Part shown: positions 33,879-42,017 of the stretch, in pieces
Layout of the letters: each line of letters begins with the position of its first letter
Position numbering within the stretch: the stretch's first letter is position 1
DNA from: Modestobacter sp. Leaf380
Lineage (GTDB): Bacteria; Actinomycetota; Actinomycetes; Mycobacteriales; Geodermatophilaceae
Direction: 5' to 3'
DNA: 64,000 nucleotides
Assembly: GCF_001424485.1 (NCBI RefSeq)
Contig: NZ_LMQC01000012.1
Coordinates: 809,980 to 873,979, forward strand
Notes under the pieces: generated by a model
Seen by the model: the letters and a program-made list of their open reading frames with translations, nothing else
What the model was told of the DNA's origin: nothing
Databases searched by the model: none
Position numbers and translations under genes: made by a program

Positions 33879-35164
33879 GCCTGCACCGCCGCGTCCAGCG
33901 CCTGGTCGAGGTCCCAGAGCACGTCCTCGACGTCCTCCAGGCCGACCGAGATGCGGATCAGGTCCGGCGTCACCCCGCCGGTCTCCAGCTGCTCCACCGA
34001 CAACTGGCCGTGCGTGGTGGACCCGGGGTGGATGACCAGGGTGCGGGCGTCGCCGATGTTGGCCAGGTGGCTGCACAGCTGCACGGACTCGACGAACCGC
34101 CGGCCGGCCTCCCGGCCGCCGACGACGCCGAAGCTGAACACCGCGCCGGGACCCTCGGGCAGGTACCGCTGGGCGAGGGCGTGGTCGGGGTGGGCGGGCA
34201 GCCCGGAGTACCGGACCCAGGCGACCCGCTCGTCGGCGTCGAGCCACTCGGCGACGCGCTGGGCGTTGGCCACGTGCTCGCGCATCCGCTGGGGCAGCGT
34301 CTCCACCCCCTGCAGCAGGAGGAAGGCGCTGTGCGGCGCCAGTGAGGCGCCGATGTCGCGCAGCTGCTCGCTGCGCAGCTTGGTCAGGAAGCCGTACTCG
34401 GCGAAGTTGCCCCACCAGGAGATGCCGCCGTAGGACTCGGTCGGCTCGGTCATCTGCGGGAAGCGGCCGTTGTCCCACGGGAAGGTCCCCGCGTCGACGA
34501 CGACGCCGCCGATCGTGGTGCCGTGCCCGCCGATGAACTTGGTCGCGGAGTGGATGACGATGTCGGCGCCGTGCTCGATCGGCCGGCACAGCCACGGGGT
34601 GGCCGTGGTCGCGTCCACGACCAGCGGGATGCCCGCGGCGTGTGCGACGTCTGCCAGCCCGCGGATGTCGCTGACCTCGCTGCCGGGGTTGGCGACCACC
34701 TCGGCGAAGAGCAGCTTGGTCTTCTCGGTGATCGCCGCGGCGTAGTCGGCCGGGTCGTTGCCCCGCACGAACGTGGTGGTCACCCCGAAGCGGCGCAGCG
34801 TCACGTCCAGCTGGGTGATGGTGCCGCCGTAGAGGGAGGCGGCGGCGACGATCTCGTCCCCGGCGCCGGCCAGCGCGGCGAAGGTGAGGAACTCCGCGGA
34901 CTGCCCGGACGACGTCGCCACCGCGCCCAGACCGCCCTCCAGGGAGGCCATCCGCTCCTCGAACGCGGCGACCGTGGGGTTGCCGATCCGGGTGTAGACG
35001 TTGCCGTACTTCTGCAGCGCGAAGAGGTTCGCGGCGTCGTCGGCGCTCTCGAAGACGTAGCTGGTGGTCTGGTAGATCGGCACGGCGCGGGCGCCTGTGG
35101 TCGGGTCGGGCTGTCCCCCGGCGTGCAGTGCCCGGGTGCGGAAACCCCAGGTTCGGTCGGCCAT
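33875..35164 (-). CDS. metY: O-acetylhomoserine sulfhydrylase
   Basis: 429 aa from ATG 35164. PLP-dependent Cys/Met metabolism enzyme: catalytic Lys in HSATKFIGGHG, substrate loop YGGTITQ, PLP-phosphate-binding SLYGG region, and KYGNVYTRIGNPT near the N-terminus. It makes homocysteine from O-acetylhomoserine and sulfide in methionine synthesis. Length is that of MetY enzymes. It is the first gene of a coupled minus-strand unit (CoA-binding protein, NUDIX). Confidence 0.9.
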   Translation of the reverse strand: MADRTWGFRTRALHAGGQPDPTTGARAVPIYQTTSYVFESADDAANLFALQKYGNVYTRIGNPTVAAFEERMASLEGGLGAVATSSGQSAEFLTFAALAGAGDEIVAAASLYGGTITQLDVTLRRFGVTTTFVRGNDPADYAAAITEKTKLLFAEVVANPGSEVSDIRGLADVAHAAGIPLVVDATTATPWLCRPIEHGADIVIHSATKFIGGHGTTIGGVVVDAGTFPWDNGRFPQMTEPTESYGGISWWGNFAEYGFLTKLRSEQLRDIGASLAPHSAFLLLQGVETLPQRMREHVANAQRVAEWLDADERVAWVRYSGLPAHPDHALAQRYLPEGPGAVFSFGVVGGREAGRRFVESVQLCSHLANIGDARTLVIHPGSTTHGQLSVEQLETGGVTPDLIRISVGLEDVEDVLWDLDQALDAAVQA

Positions 35165-35246
35165 GACCGAAGTGTCCCCGACGGTTGGAGCCCGCACCGG
35201 TCGGGCAGGGAGACCGGGACAGCAGCACCGAGCGAGGAGGAACGAG

Positions 35247-35600
35247 ATGGCCAGCGGAGTGGCGAGCGTGTGGGTCCCGGTCGACGACATGGAGCGTGCC
35301 CGGGCGTTCTACCGGGACACCCTGGGCCTGCCCGAGGGCAAGGTCACCGACGAGTGGAGCGAGTTCGACGCCAACGGGCTGATGATCGGCCTCAACGCCC
35401 GCGAGGGGACGGCGAGGCACGCCGACGGCGGCGCCGTCATCACCTTCCAGCCCGACGGGGACCTCGAGTCCGAGATCGAGGGGCTGAAGGACAAGGGCGT
35501 CGAGTTCGCCGGCGGCATCAGCGAGCACCCGTGGGGCCGCCTCGCCCCGTTCAAGGACTCCGAGGGCAACGACCTGCAGTTCTACGCACCGCCCGCATGA
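35247..35600 (+). CDS. VOC-family protein (glyoxalase/dioxygenase fold)
   Basis: 117 aa; ATG 35247 preceded by a strong gaggagg site. Begins VASVWVPVDDMERARAFYRDTLGLP, split here as the VOC N-terminal beta-alpha-beta unit, and ends LAPFKDSEGNDLQFYAPP, with Glu/His-type metal positions partly kept. Function unknown. It is divergent from metY by 82 nt. Confidence 0.8.
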   Translation: MASGVASVWVPVDDMERARAFYRDTLGLPEGKVTDEWSEFDANGLMIGLNAREGTARHADGGAVITFQPDGDLESEIEGLKDKGVEFAGGISEHPWGRLAPFKDSEGNDLQFYAPPA

Positions 35601-35607
35601 GGTGACG

Positions 35608-35632
35608 CCGGGGCCGCGCCGTGGCCCCGGCA
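35608..35632 (+). terminator. Hairpin terminator after the VOC gene
   Basis: GCCGGGGCC (35608-35616), 7-nt loop, GGCCCCGGC (35624-35632): a 9-bp GC stem 8 nt after the stop. No T-run follows, as is common in high-GC actinobacteria. Confidence 0.5.
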
Positions 35633-35832
35633 CACTTGCGCCCCGCCCCGGGTGCCGTCCACCCGGGTGGACGCCTCGTCCGTCCCGCCCTCTGAGGGGG
35701 TCCCCCGGACGGGTCTGTCTGCCCGCCGGGGCGAGACAGGACGCACTCCCGTACGGGATGATCGGGCCACCCCGAGGGGGTGGGTCGGCGGCCCCGCTCA
35801 GGGCCGACGTCCGGGGTGTCGATGGGAGGACC

Positions 35833-37449
35833 GTGACGACCGTCGTAGCGACGACCCAGGACGAGGCTCCCCCGTCCCCGGCCGGCCCCGACGGTCACCG
35901 CGTCCGTCAGCTGCAGGCCGTGCTCGACGAGCTCGAGGCCGTCTCCCGGTTCGACCGCGCCCTCGACGTCGTCTCCGACCGGGCCCGCGAGGCCGGCGAC
36001 ACCGCCCGCTCGCTGGGGCTCACCGAGCTGGAGCTGCGGGCCGAGCTGGTCGCCGTCGACGTCCGGCGCCGTGCCGGGCACGTGGCCGAGGCCGGCCGGA
36101 CCGCGCAGGACGTGCACCGCTGGGCCACCGACCACGACGCGCCCCGGCTGCTGGCCCGGGCGCACTTCATGCTGGCCGCCGTCTTCCAGGAACTGGGCGA
36201 CCTCTCACTCGCCCTGGAGCACGCGGTGCTCTCCGTCGAGCGGCTCGGTGAGGAGGCCCCGGCCGCCGTCGCCATCGACCACCGGGTCCGCATGGCCGAC
36301 TGCCTGGGCCTGCAGGGCGACGTCGCAGCGCAGGACATGTACCTCGACGTGCTCGGCCTGGCCGAGCGTCAGGCGGACGTCGACCGGCAGCTGCTCATCC
36401 TCAACAACAGCGCCTACACGGCCTCCCTGGCCGGCGCCCACGAGCGCGCCCTGGTCGCCTCCACCCGCCTGCAGGACCTGTCCCACCAGCACGCCGTCCC
36501 CCTCGACGTCGGCCGGCTGGACACCGTGGCCCGGGTGCTGGTCGGGCTGGGCCGCCTCGACGAGGCCGAGGCCGCACTGCGCCCGGGGCTGGCCCCCGAG
36601 GTGCTGGCGCTGTCCCCCGACGGCGACGCCGGCGCCGACTTCCTGCTCACCCACGCCGAGGTCCAGCGCGAGCGGGGCCGCTGCGTGGAGGCCCAGGCCA
36701 GCCTGGACGAGTGCGTGCGCCGCTGCGAGGAGCACGGGCTGACCTCGATCCGGGTGCGCACCCGGCGCGAGCAGGCCGAGCTGTACGCCGCGGGCGGGGA
36801 CTACCGGGCCGCGTTCGAGGAGCACAAGGCCTACTGCCGGGAGGTGCTGGAGCTGCAGTCCGTCCAGCGCGACGCCCGGGCCCGCACCCTGCAGGCCATG
36901 TACGAGACCACCGAGGCCCGCCGGCAGAGCCGCCGCTACCGCGAGCTGTCGCTGCGCGACCCGCTGACCGGGCTGTACAACCGCCGGCACGTCGACGAGG
37001 CGCTGCCGCACCTGCTGGTCCGGGGCGCCGTGGAGGGCGCCCTGGTCACCGTGGCGCTGTTGGACCTGGACCACTTCAAGCGGGTCAACGACACGTTCTC
37101 CCACGAGGTGGGCGACGAGGTGCTGCGCCGGGTGGCGCGGTTGCTGGAGGGTGCGGTCTCCACCGCTGCCGAGGGGTCGTTCGCCGCGCGGATGGGCGGG
37201 GAGGAGTTCCTGCTGGTGTTCGTCGGCGAGGGGCTCACGGACACCGCCCGGCGCTTCGAGGACGTCCGCCGCGCGGTCGCCGACCACCCGTGGGCCGGCC
37301 TCACCGGCACGCTGCCGGTCACCGTCAGCATCGGCGTCGCCAGCGCGTCGGGCCCCACCGTGCCCGCCCCGGCCGACCTGCTCGGCCGGGCCGACGCGCA
37401 CCTCTACCGGGCCAAGAGCCTGGGCCGGGACCGGGTCGTCGGGGACTGA
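35833..37449 (+). CDS. TPR-GGDEF diguanylate cyclase
   Basis: 538 aa from GTG 35833 with gggagga close upstream (spacing short, so the start is moderately certain). Residues 20-360 are all-alpha and resemble tetratricopeptide repeats (LGDLSLALEHAVLSVERL, GRLDEAEAALRPGL, and similar). A coiled segment leads into a GGDEF domain (about 380-535) with LDLDHFKRVND and an active-site GGEEF in ARMGGEEFLL. It therefore has the residues to make c-di-GMP, and the TPR part may sense a protein partner. No membrane segment, so cytoplasmic. The 230 nt upstream hold several short GC hairpins but no riboswitch that I can identify. Confidence 0.85.
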   Translation: MTTVVATTQDEAPPSPAGPDGHRVRQLQAVLDELEAVSRFDRALDVVSDRAREAGDTARSLGLTELELRAELVAVDVRRRAGHVAEAGRTAQDVHRWATDHDAPRLLARAHFMLAAVFQELGDLSLALEHAVLSVERLGEEAPAAVAIDHRVRMADCLGLQGDVAAQDMYLDVLGLAERQADVDRQLLILNNSAYTASLAGAHERALVASTRLQDLSHQHAVPLDVGRLDTVARVLVGLGRLDEAEAALRPGLAPEVLALSPDGDAGADFLLTHAEVQRERGRCVEAQASLDECVRRCEEHGLTSIRVRTRREQAELYAAGGDYRAAFEEHKAYCREVLELQSVQRDARARTLQAMYETTEARRQSRRYRELSLRDPLTGLYNRRHVDEALPHLLVRGAVEGALVTVALLDLDHFKRVNDTFSHEVGDEVLRRVARLLEGAVSTAAEGSFAARMGGEEFLLVFVGEGLTDTARRFEDVRRAVADHPWAGLTGTLPVTVSIGVASASGPTVPAPADLLGRADAHLYRAKSLGRDRVVGD

Positions 37450-37455
37450 CCCGCC

Positions 37456-38187
37456 TCACCCGGCCAGCGATCGGCCGATCCCGCGCGCCGCGGCCATCAC
37501 CCCGGGCGTGAAGGGCCGGACGACGGACGCCGATCCCCCGCGCACCACGATCGACAGCGCGGCCACCACCTGACCGCCCTGCCACACCGGCGCAGCCACC
37601 GACACCGCGTCGTCGGTGACCTGCCGGTCGCTGACCGCGTGCCCGTCCTGCCGGACCTGGGCCAGCACCCGGCGCAGCTGCGCCGGGTCCACCACGGTGT
37701 GCGGGGTGTGCCGGCGCAAGGGCCCGGCCAGCACCCGCTCCTGGACGTCGGCGGGCGCGTGCGCCAGCAGCACCAGCCCCACCCCGGTCGGCGGCAGGGC
37801 GAACCGCCCGCCCACCTGCGTGAGCACGGCGACCGCCCCGCGGGCGGCGAACCGCTCCACGAAGACCAGCTCGTCACCGTCCCGCACGGCCAGCTGCACG
37901 TTCTCGTGGGTGACCTCGTACAGGTCCTCCATGAACGGCAGCGCGGCCTCCCGCAGCCCCAGCGCCCGGGGGGCCAGCGCACCCAGCTCCCACAGCCGAA
38001 GGCCCACCCGGTACCGGCCCGCGTCGTCGCGCTCGAGCCCGCCCCAGGCGGTGAGCTCGGCGACCAGCCGGTGCGCGGTGGACAGCGGGACGCCGACCGC
38101 CCGCGCCAGCTCGGACAGGGTCAGTGCCGGCCGGTCCCGGGTGAAGGCGTCCAGGAGGGCCAGCAGCTTGCCGTTCGCCGTCCTCAC
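37456..38187 (-). CDS. IclR-family transcriptional regulator
   Basis: 243 aa from GTG 38187. Winged-helix HTH at residues 8-60 (LTLSELARAVGVPLSTAHRLVAEL), and a C-terminal IclR effector domain with VQLAVRDGDELVFVER and TQVGGRFALPPTGVG. It is the last gene of the Rieske oxygenase operon, 10 nt after the reductase, and is the likely regulator of that operon. Confidence 0.85.
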   Translation of the reverse strand: MRTANGKLLALLDAFTRDRPALTLSELARAVGVPLSTAHRLVAELTAWGGLERDDAGRYRVGLRLWELGALAPRALGLREAALPFMEDLYEVTHENVQLAVRDGDELVFVERFAARGAVAVLTQVGGRFALPPTGVGLVLLAHAPADVQERVLAGPLRRHTPHTVVDPAQLRRVLAQVRQDGHAVSDRQVTDDAVSVAAPVWQGGQVVAALSIVVRGGSASVVRPFTPGVMAAARGIGRSLAG

Positions 38188-38197
38188 GGCGGGAGTG

Positions 38198-39169
38198 TCA
38201 CAGCTCCAGGACCAGCTTCGGGCAGGCCGCGCGCGAGACGCAGACGAACATCGTGTCGTTCGCGGCCTGCTCGTCCGGGGTCAGCAGGGAGTCCCGGTGG
38301 TCGACCTCACCCTCCAGGACGACGGTCTCGCAGGTGCCGCAGGTGCCCTCCTGGCAGGAGGACAGCACGGCGACCCCGGCGGCCCCGAGCACGGCCAGCA
38401 CCGTCTCGTCCGGGCCGACGGTCAGGGTCGTCCCGCTGACCGACAGCTCCACCTCGAAGGAGCCGCTGCGCACCGGGGCGCCGACGTCCTTGGGCGCGAA
38501 CCGCTCGACGTGCAGCGACCCGGCCGGCCAGGCGGCGCAGCGCTCCTCGACCGCGGCCAGCAGCGGCTCGGGGCCGCAGCAGTAGACCAGCGTGTCCGGC
38601 CGCGGGGTGCCCAGCAGGGCGTCCAGGTCCAGCAGCCCGACCTCGTCCTGCGGGTGGACGGTGCCCTCCAGCAGCCCCTCCAGCTCGGCGAGGAACGCCA
38701 TGGACCTGCGGCTGCGGCCGCCGTAGTGCAGCTCCCACTCGGCGCCGGCGGCCCGGGCGGCGGCGGCCATCGGCAGGATCGGGGTGATCCCGATGCCGCC
38801 GGCGATGAACAGGTACTGCGGGGAGGGCGCCAGCTCGAAGTGGTTGCGCGGGCCCCTGACCTGCACGTCCATCGACTCCAGCAGCTGGTCGTGCACGTAC
38901 GCCGACCCGCCGCGCCCGGCCGGCTCGCGGAGCACACCGATCCGCCAGACCGAGCGGTCGGCGGGGTCACCGCACAGCGAGTACTGCCGGGTCAGCTCCT
39001 CGGTGAGCTGCAGGTCGACGTGCGCGCCCGGGGCCCAGGCGGGCAGGTCCGCACCGGCCGGGTCGGCCAGCTCCAGGACGACGACGCCCTCGGCGCCCTC
39101 GGTCCGCCGGACCACCCGCAGCCGGAGGTCCTGCTCGGCCGCCGTCGTCTGCTCCTGGACGGCGGTCAC
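38198..39169 (-). CDS. Ferredoxin-type oxygenase reductase (VanB-like)
   Basis: 323 aa from GTG 39169. Phthalate dioxygenase reductase architecture: flavin-binding domain with RQYSLCGDP, NAD-binding domain with GGIGITPILPMA and VYCCGPEPLL, and a C-terminal plant-type [2Fe-2S] domain with CQEGTCGTCETVV and a fourth Cys in MFVCVSRA. It delivers electrons from NAD(P)H to the Rieske oxygenase of the same operon. Coupled by 4-nt overlap to the small protein gene. Confidence 0.9.
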   Translation of the reverse strand: MTAVQEQTTAAEQDLRLRVVRRTEGAEGVVVLELADPAGADLPAWAPGAHVDLQLTEELTRQYSLCGDPADRSVWRIGVLREPAGRGGSAYVHDQLLESMDVQVRGPRNHFELAPSPQYLFIAGGIGITPILPMAAAARAAGAEWELHYGGRSRRSMAFLAELEGLLEGTVHPQDEVGLLDLDALLGTPRPDTLVYCCGPEPLLAAVEERCAAWPAGSLHVERFAPKDVGAPVRSGSFEVELSVSGTTLTVGPDETVLAVLGAAGVAVLSSCQEGTCGTCETVVLEGEVDHRDSLLTPDEQAANDTMFVCVSRAACPKLVLEL

Positions 39170-39456
39170 GTGACGGCCCGCCGCTCGCCGGCCGCCTGCC
39201 ACGGGTGCAGCACCCGGTGCGGCGGGGGCACGTGGGGTGCGGCGTCCTGGTCGGGCTCCGCGACCGCGGCCGGGTGGTCGGGGTGGGACAGCAGCCAGTC
39301 CTGCAGGTTGATCGGGTCACCGGCCTCGGCCGAGGCGCCGCACGAGCACTCACCGACCAGCCGGTCGCTGCCGGGCAGCCAGGCGACCCGGGTGACCCGG
39401 TCGCCGTCCAGGACCCGGGTGGGGGTGGCCGTGGGGCCGGCGGGGACGGTCCTCAT
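39166..39456 (-). CDS. Small hypothetical protein between Rieske oxygenase and its reductase
   Basis: 96 aa, ATG 39456 overlapping the oxygenase stop (ATGA) and GTGA overlap with the reductase, so it is firmly embedded in the operon. Contains LVGECSCGASAEA (close Cys pair), NLQDWLLSHPDHP, and a Pro/His-rich stretch PHVPPPHRVLHPW. The Cys and His residues might bind metal. No family recognised; its position suggests an accessory or maturation role for the oxygenase, which is speculation. Confidence 0.65.
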   Translation of the reverse strand: MRTVPAGPTATPTRVLDGDRVTRVAWLPGSDRLVGECSCGASAEAGDPINLQDWLLSHPDHPAAVAEPDQDAAPHVPPPHRVLHPWQAAGERRAVT

Positions 39457-40526
39457 CGGGCCAGCGCCGCCGGGCTCTCGGGCACCCGCTCGGCACCCGC
39501 GGCGGCCTGCGCCGCGATGATCCGCCGCGCGGCCAGACCGCCGGTGTCGATGTTGATCGACAGCTCCTGGTAGCCGTCGGGCTCCCCGGCCAGCACCCGC
39601 TCCAGGGCGTCCAGGGCGTGCACGTCCTGCAGCACGACGGTGCGGTTGGACTCGGCCAGGTAGTCGCTCACGCCCTGGTCGTCGAGGGCGAAGTCGCGGG
39701 CCACGGCCCAGAAGTCGTGCGTGGAGTGCTCGGTCTCCGGGGTGATCGCGTAGACGACCTCGACGTGGAAGCCACCCGGGTCGCTGCCGTCCTCCTCGGG
39801 GAGCACGCCGACCGGGGCCACCCGGCTGTGCAGCAGGTACAGGCACGGCGGGTGGAACTCGATGTCCTGCCAGCGCACGATCCGGCCCTGGATGCCGGTG
39901 GAGTTCGCGTAGAACGGCGGGCAGTCGGCGTCGTCCATGTGCCGGGAGACGTAGACGACCTGGGCGTCCTCGTCGACCTCGGTGGTGATCGGGGTGTTCG
40001 CCACCTCCGGCGTCCCGATGTAGCCGCCGTGCAGGTAGGTCTCGTGCGACAGGTCCATCAGGTTGTCCACCAGCAGGCTGGCCCGTGCCGCCAGCGGCTC
40101 CATGCCGCTGACGGTGGTGTACCCCTCCTGGTCCAGCCAGGGCGCCCGCGGGATCGGCACGGTGTCGCTGCGGTCGTCGTCACCGATGAACACCCAGACG
40201 AAGGTGTCCTGCTCGACCACGGGGTAGCTCTTGAGCCGCGCGGTGCGCGGGACGCGGGTCTGGCCGGGGACGGCGACGCACTTGCCGTCCGCGCCGTAGG
40301 TGAACCCGTGGTATCCGCAGACGACGGTGTCCCCGACCAGGTGGGAGGGCTTCTCGCTCAGCGGGAACCGGCGGTGCACGCACCGGTCGCTCATCGCGGT
40401 GACCGTGCCGTCCTCCCGCCGCCAGAAGAGGATCGACTCCCCGCACACCGTGCGACCGAAGACCTCCCGGCCCACCTCGCGGCCGTAGGCGGCGACGTAC
40501 CACTGGTTGCGGACGATCGAGGTCAT
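39453..40526 (-). CDS. Rieske [2Fe-2S] aromatic oxygenase (VanA-like)
   Basis: 357 aa. Rieske motif CVHRR ... CGYHG (Cys, His, Cys, His ligands, residues about 48-73) and the mononuclear iron motif NLMDLSHETYLHGG (two His, with bridging Asp). Length and architecture match single-component oxygenases of the vanillate O-demethylase/PobA-type group, paired here with a VanB-like reductase. The exact aromatic substrate (vanillate, or another methoxy- or hydroxy-benzoate) cannot be fixed from sequence. Operon order: oxygenase, small protein, reductase, IclR regulator. Confidence 0.88.
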   Translation of the reverse strand: MTSIVRNQWYVAAYGREVGREVFGRTVCGESILFWRREDGTVTAMSDRCVHRRFPLSEKPSHLVGDTVVCGYHGFTYGADGKCVAVPGQTRVPRTARLKSYPVVEQDTFVWVFIGDDDRSDTVPIPRAPWLDQEGYTTVSGMEPLAARASLLVDNLMDLSHETYLHGGYIGTPEVANTPITTEVDEDAQVVYVSRHMDDADCPPFYANSTGIQGRIVRWQDIEFHPPCLYLLHSRVAPVGVLPEEDGSDPGGFHVEVVYAITPETEHSTHDFWAVARDFALDDQGVSDYLAESNRTVVLQDVHALDALERVLAGEPDGYQELSINIDTGGLAARRIIAAQAAAGAERVPESPAALAR

Positions 40527-40629
40527 GCGGGGTCCTCCTGGACGTCGACGGTGACGCGTCCAGGGTGACCGCAGTCACGGGCTGCCGGAACGCCCCTTCC
40601 ACCCCTCGGAAGTCCCGCCCCCACCCGAG

Positions 40630-40655
40630 CAACGTCCGGTTCCCTGGGTCGACCC
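40630..40655 (+). repeat. Copy 1 of a 26-nt repeat (half-palindrome)
   Basis: CAACGTCCGGTTCCCTGGGT followed by CGACCC. It matches 41952-41977 at 24 of 26 positions, and the two copies lie on either side of the AbiEi-like gene. It is in the 290-nt divergent gap between the Rieske operon and the AbiEi-like gene; nothing else was recognised there. Confidence 0.7.
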
Positions 40656-40816
40656 CCGCGCCCGGGTGTTCGCCCGCGCCACAGCCCGGGCGGACGGACG
40701 GCGGAGCGGCTGCACCTCTCGTCTCCGAGCGCATCCCACCCGTCCACACCGCCCGCTCCGTCCACAGATCCCGCGCACGACCCCGACGAAGGGGACGGCG
40801 ACCCGACGATGCGCTC

Positions 40817-41890
40817 GTGACCACTCCACTCGCCGTCCCCTGGACCGTCCGAGCCCCGTCCGTCGTCCGCCTGGGCCTCTTCACGACCGAGGACCTCGCT
40901 GCCGCCGGTGTCTCGGAGCGGGAGGTGCGCACCGCGGTGCGTCGGCGTACGTGGGTCCGGTTGCGCACCGGCTGCTTCGTGACGGCGGCCCACCTGGAGG
41001 AGGTGTCGTCGTCCGGACGGGTGCGGGGCCTCGACGCGCTGGCGGTCCTGACCTCCCTCGGCCGGGACAGCTGCGTGCTCTCCCACGACACGGCGGCGTG
41101 GGTGTGGGGGCTCCCGCTGCCGGCCCGGGCGCCCCGCACCGTCCGGCTGACCGACCCTCTCCGCTGGCGGTCCGGACGGGGTTGGACGATGGGCCGGGCG
41201 AGGCTGCCCACGGACGAGGTGACGACGCGGGGCGTCTACCCGGTGACCACCCCGGCGCGGACCCTGGTCGACGTCGCCCGCTCCTGGTCCGAGATCGACG
41301 CGGTGGCCGCTGTGGACGACGCGCTGCGCCGGGGGCTGACGACGTCGGACGAGCTCGCCCGCACGTTGGAGCGTCAGGCCGTCGTCCCGCGCATCCCCCG
41401 CTCGCGCCGCGCCGTGGAGCTGGCCGACGGCCGCGCCGAGAGCTGGCTGGAGACCAAGGGGCGGCTGCGTTTCCACGCCGCCGGCCTCCCTGCCTTCCTC
41501 CCTCAGGTCGAGCTGTGGCTCGGGGACCGGCTCGTCAAGGTCGCTGACGGCTGGTACGAGGACCAGGCGCTGGCCGTGGAGCTGGACGGCCGGTCCAAGT
41601 ACGTCTCGCCCCGCTTCGAGTCCGGCCCCACCCAGGTGCTGTTCCTGGAGAAGCGGCGCGAGGACCTGCTCCGGGCTCACGGGGTGCGGTTCGTCCGGCT
41701 GGTGGACGACGACCTCGGAACCGGGTGGGACGCCAGCGAGCAGCAGATCCGTCGGGCGTTGGCCCTGGCCGGTCCGGTCACTCGGACCTTCCGCGCCGTC
41801 CCTCGGACCCTGGAGCAGGTGCGGGCAGCCTCCGCCGTCCCGCACGGTGTCGAGCTGGGCCACGTCTCGGACGAGCTGAGCCTGCGGTGA
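40817..41890 (+). CDS. AbiEi-antitoxin-domain / DUF559-like protein
   Basis: 357 aa from GTG 40817. The N-terminal part resembles the AbiEi antitoxin winged-helix (TTEDLAAAGVSEREVRTAVRR, then WVRLRTGCFV), seen widely in actinobacteria as solitary proteins. The C-terminal part has VELDGRSKYVSP and a following VLFLEKRREDLL, like the PD-(D/E)xK fold of DUF559/Vsr relatives. No AbiEii-type toxin gene is adjacent, so a toxin-antitoxin function is doubtful. The gene is flanked by the 26-nt repeats. Confidence 0.7.
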   Translation: MTTPLAVPWTVRAPSVVRLGLFTTEDLAAAGVSEREVRTAVRRRTWVRLRTGCFVTAAHLEEVSSSGRVRGLDALAVLTSLGRDSCVLSHDTAAWVWGLPLPARAPRTVRLTDPLRWRSGRGWTMGRARLPTDEVTTRGVYPVTTPARTLVDVARSWSEIDAVAAVDDALRRGLTTSDELARTLERQAVVPRIPRSRRAVELADGRAESWLETKGRLRFHAAGLPAFLPQVELWLGDRLVKVADGWYEDQALAVELDGRSKYVSPRFESGPTQVLFLEKRREDLLRAHGVRFVRLVDDDLGTGWDASEQQIRRALALAGPVTRTFRAVPRTLEQVRAASAVPHGVELGHVSDELSLR

Positions 41891-41951
41891 GCGCGCCGGG
41901 CCGCCAGGCACCCCCGCGCGCCCGGACGTCGAGCCGCGGCACGGCGCGGCG

Positions 41952-41993
41952 CAACATCCGGTCCCCTGGGTCGACCCGGGGAACCGGACGTTG
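41952..41993 (+). repeat. Copy 2 of the repeat, a 42-nt imperfect palindrome
   Basis: Arms CAACATCCGGTCCCCT and GGGGAACCGGACGTTG around a central GGGTCGACCC; 18 Watson-Crick pairs plus one G-T pair and two mismatches. Located between convergent genes (AbiEi-like and CoA ligase), where it could also act as a two-way terminator. The left arm and centre equal copy 1 at 40630. Confidence 0.7.
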
Positions 41994-42017
41994 AGCCAGC
42001 TGGCAGCGGGGGGTCAG

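Noticed and set aside
35633..35832. Riboswitch or c-di-GMP aptamer before the TPR-GGDEF gene
   Set aside because: Several GC hairpins are present but I could not match the conserved core of a known riboswitch class.
40817..41890. AbiE toxin-antitoxin system
   Set aside because: Only an AbiEi-like N-terminal domain is present and no nucleotidyltransferase toxin gene is adjacent; the C-terminus looks nuclease-like.
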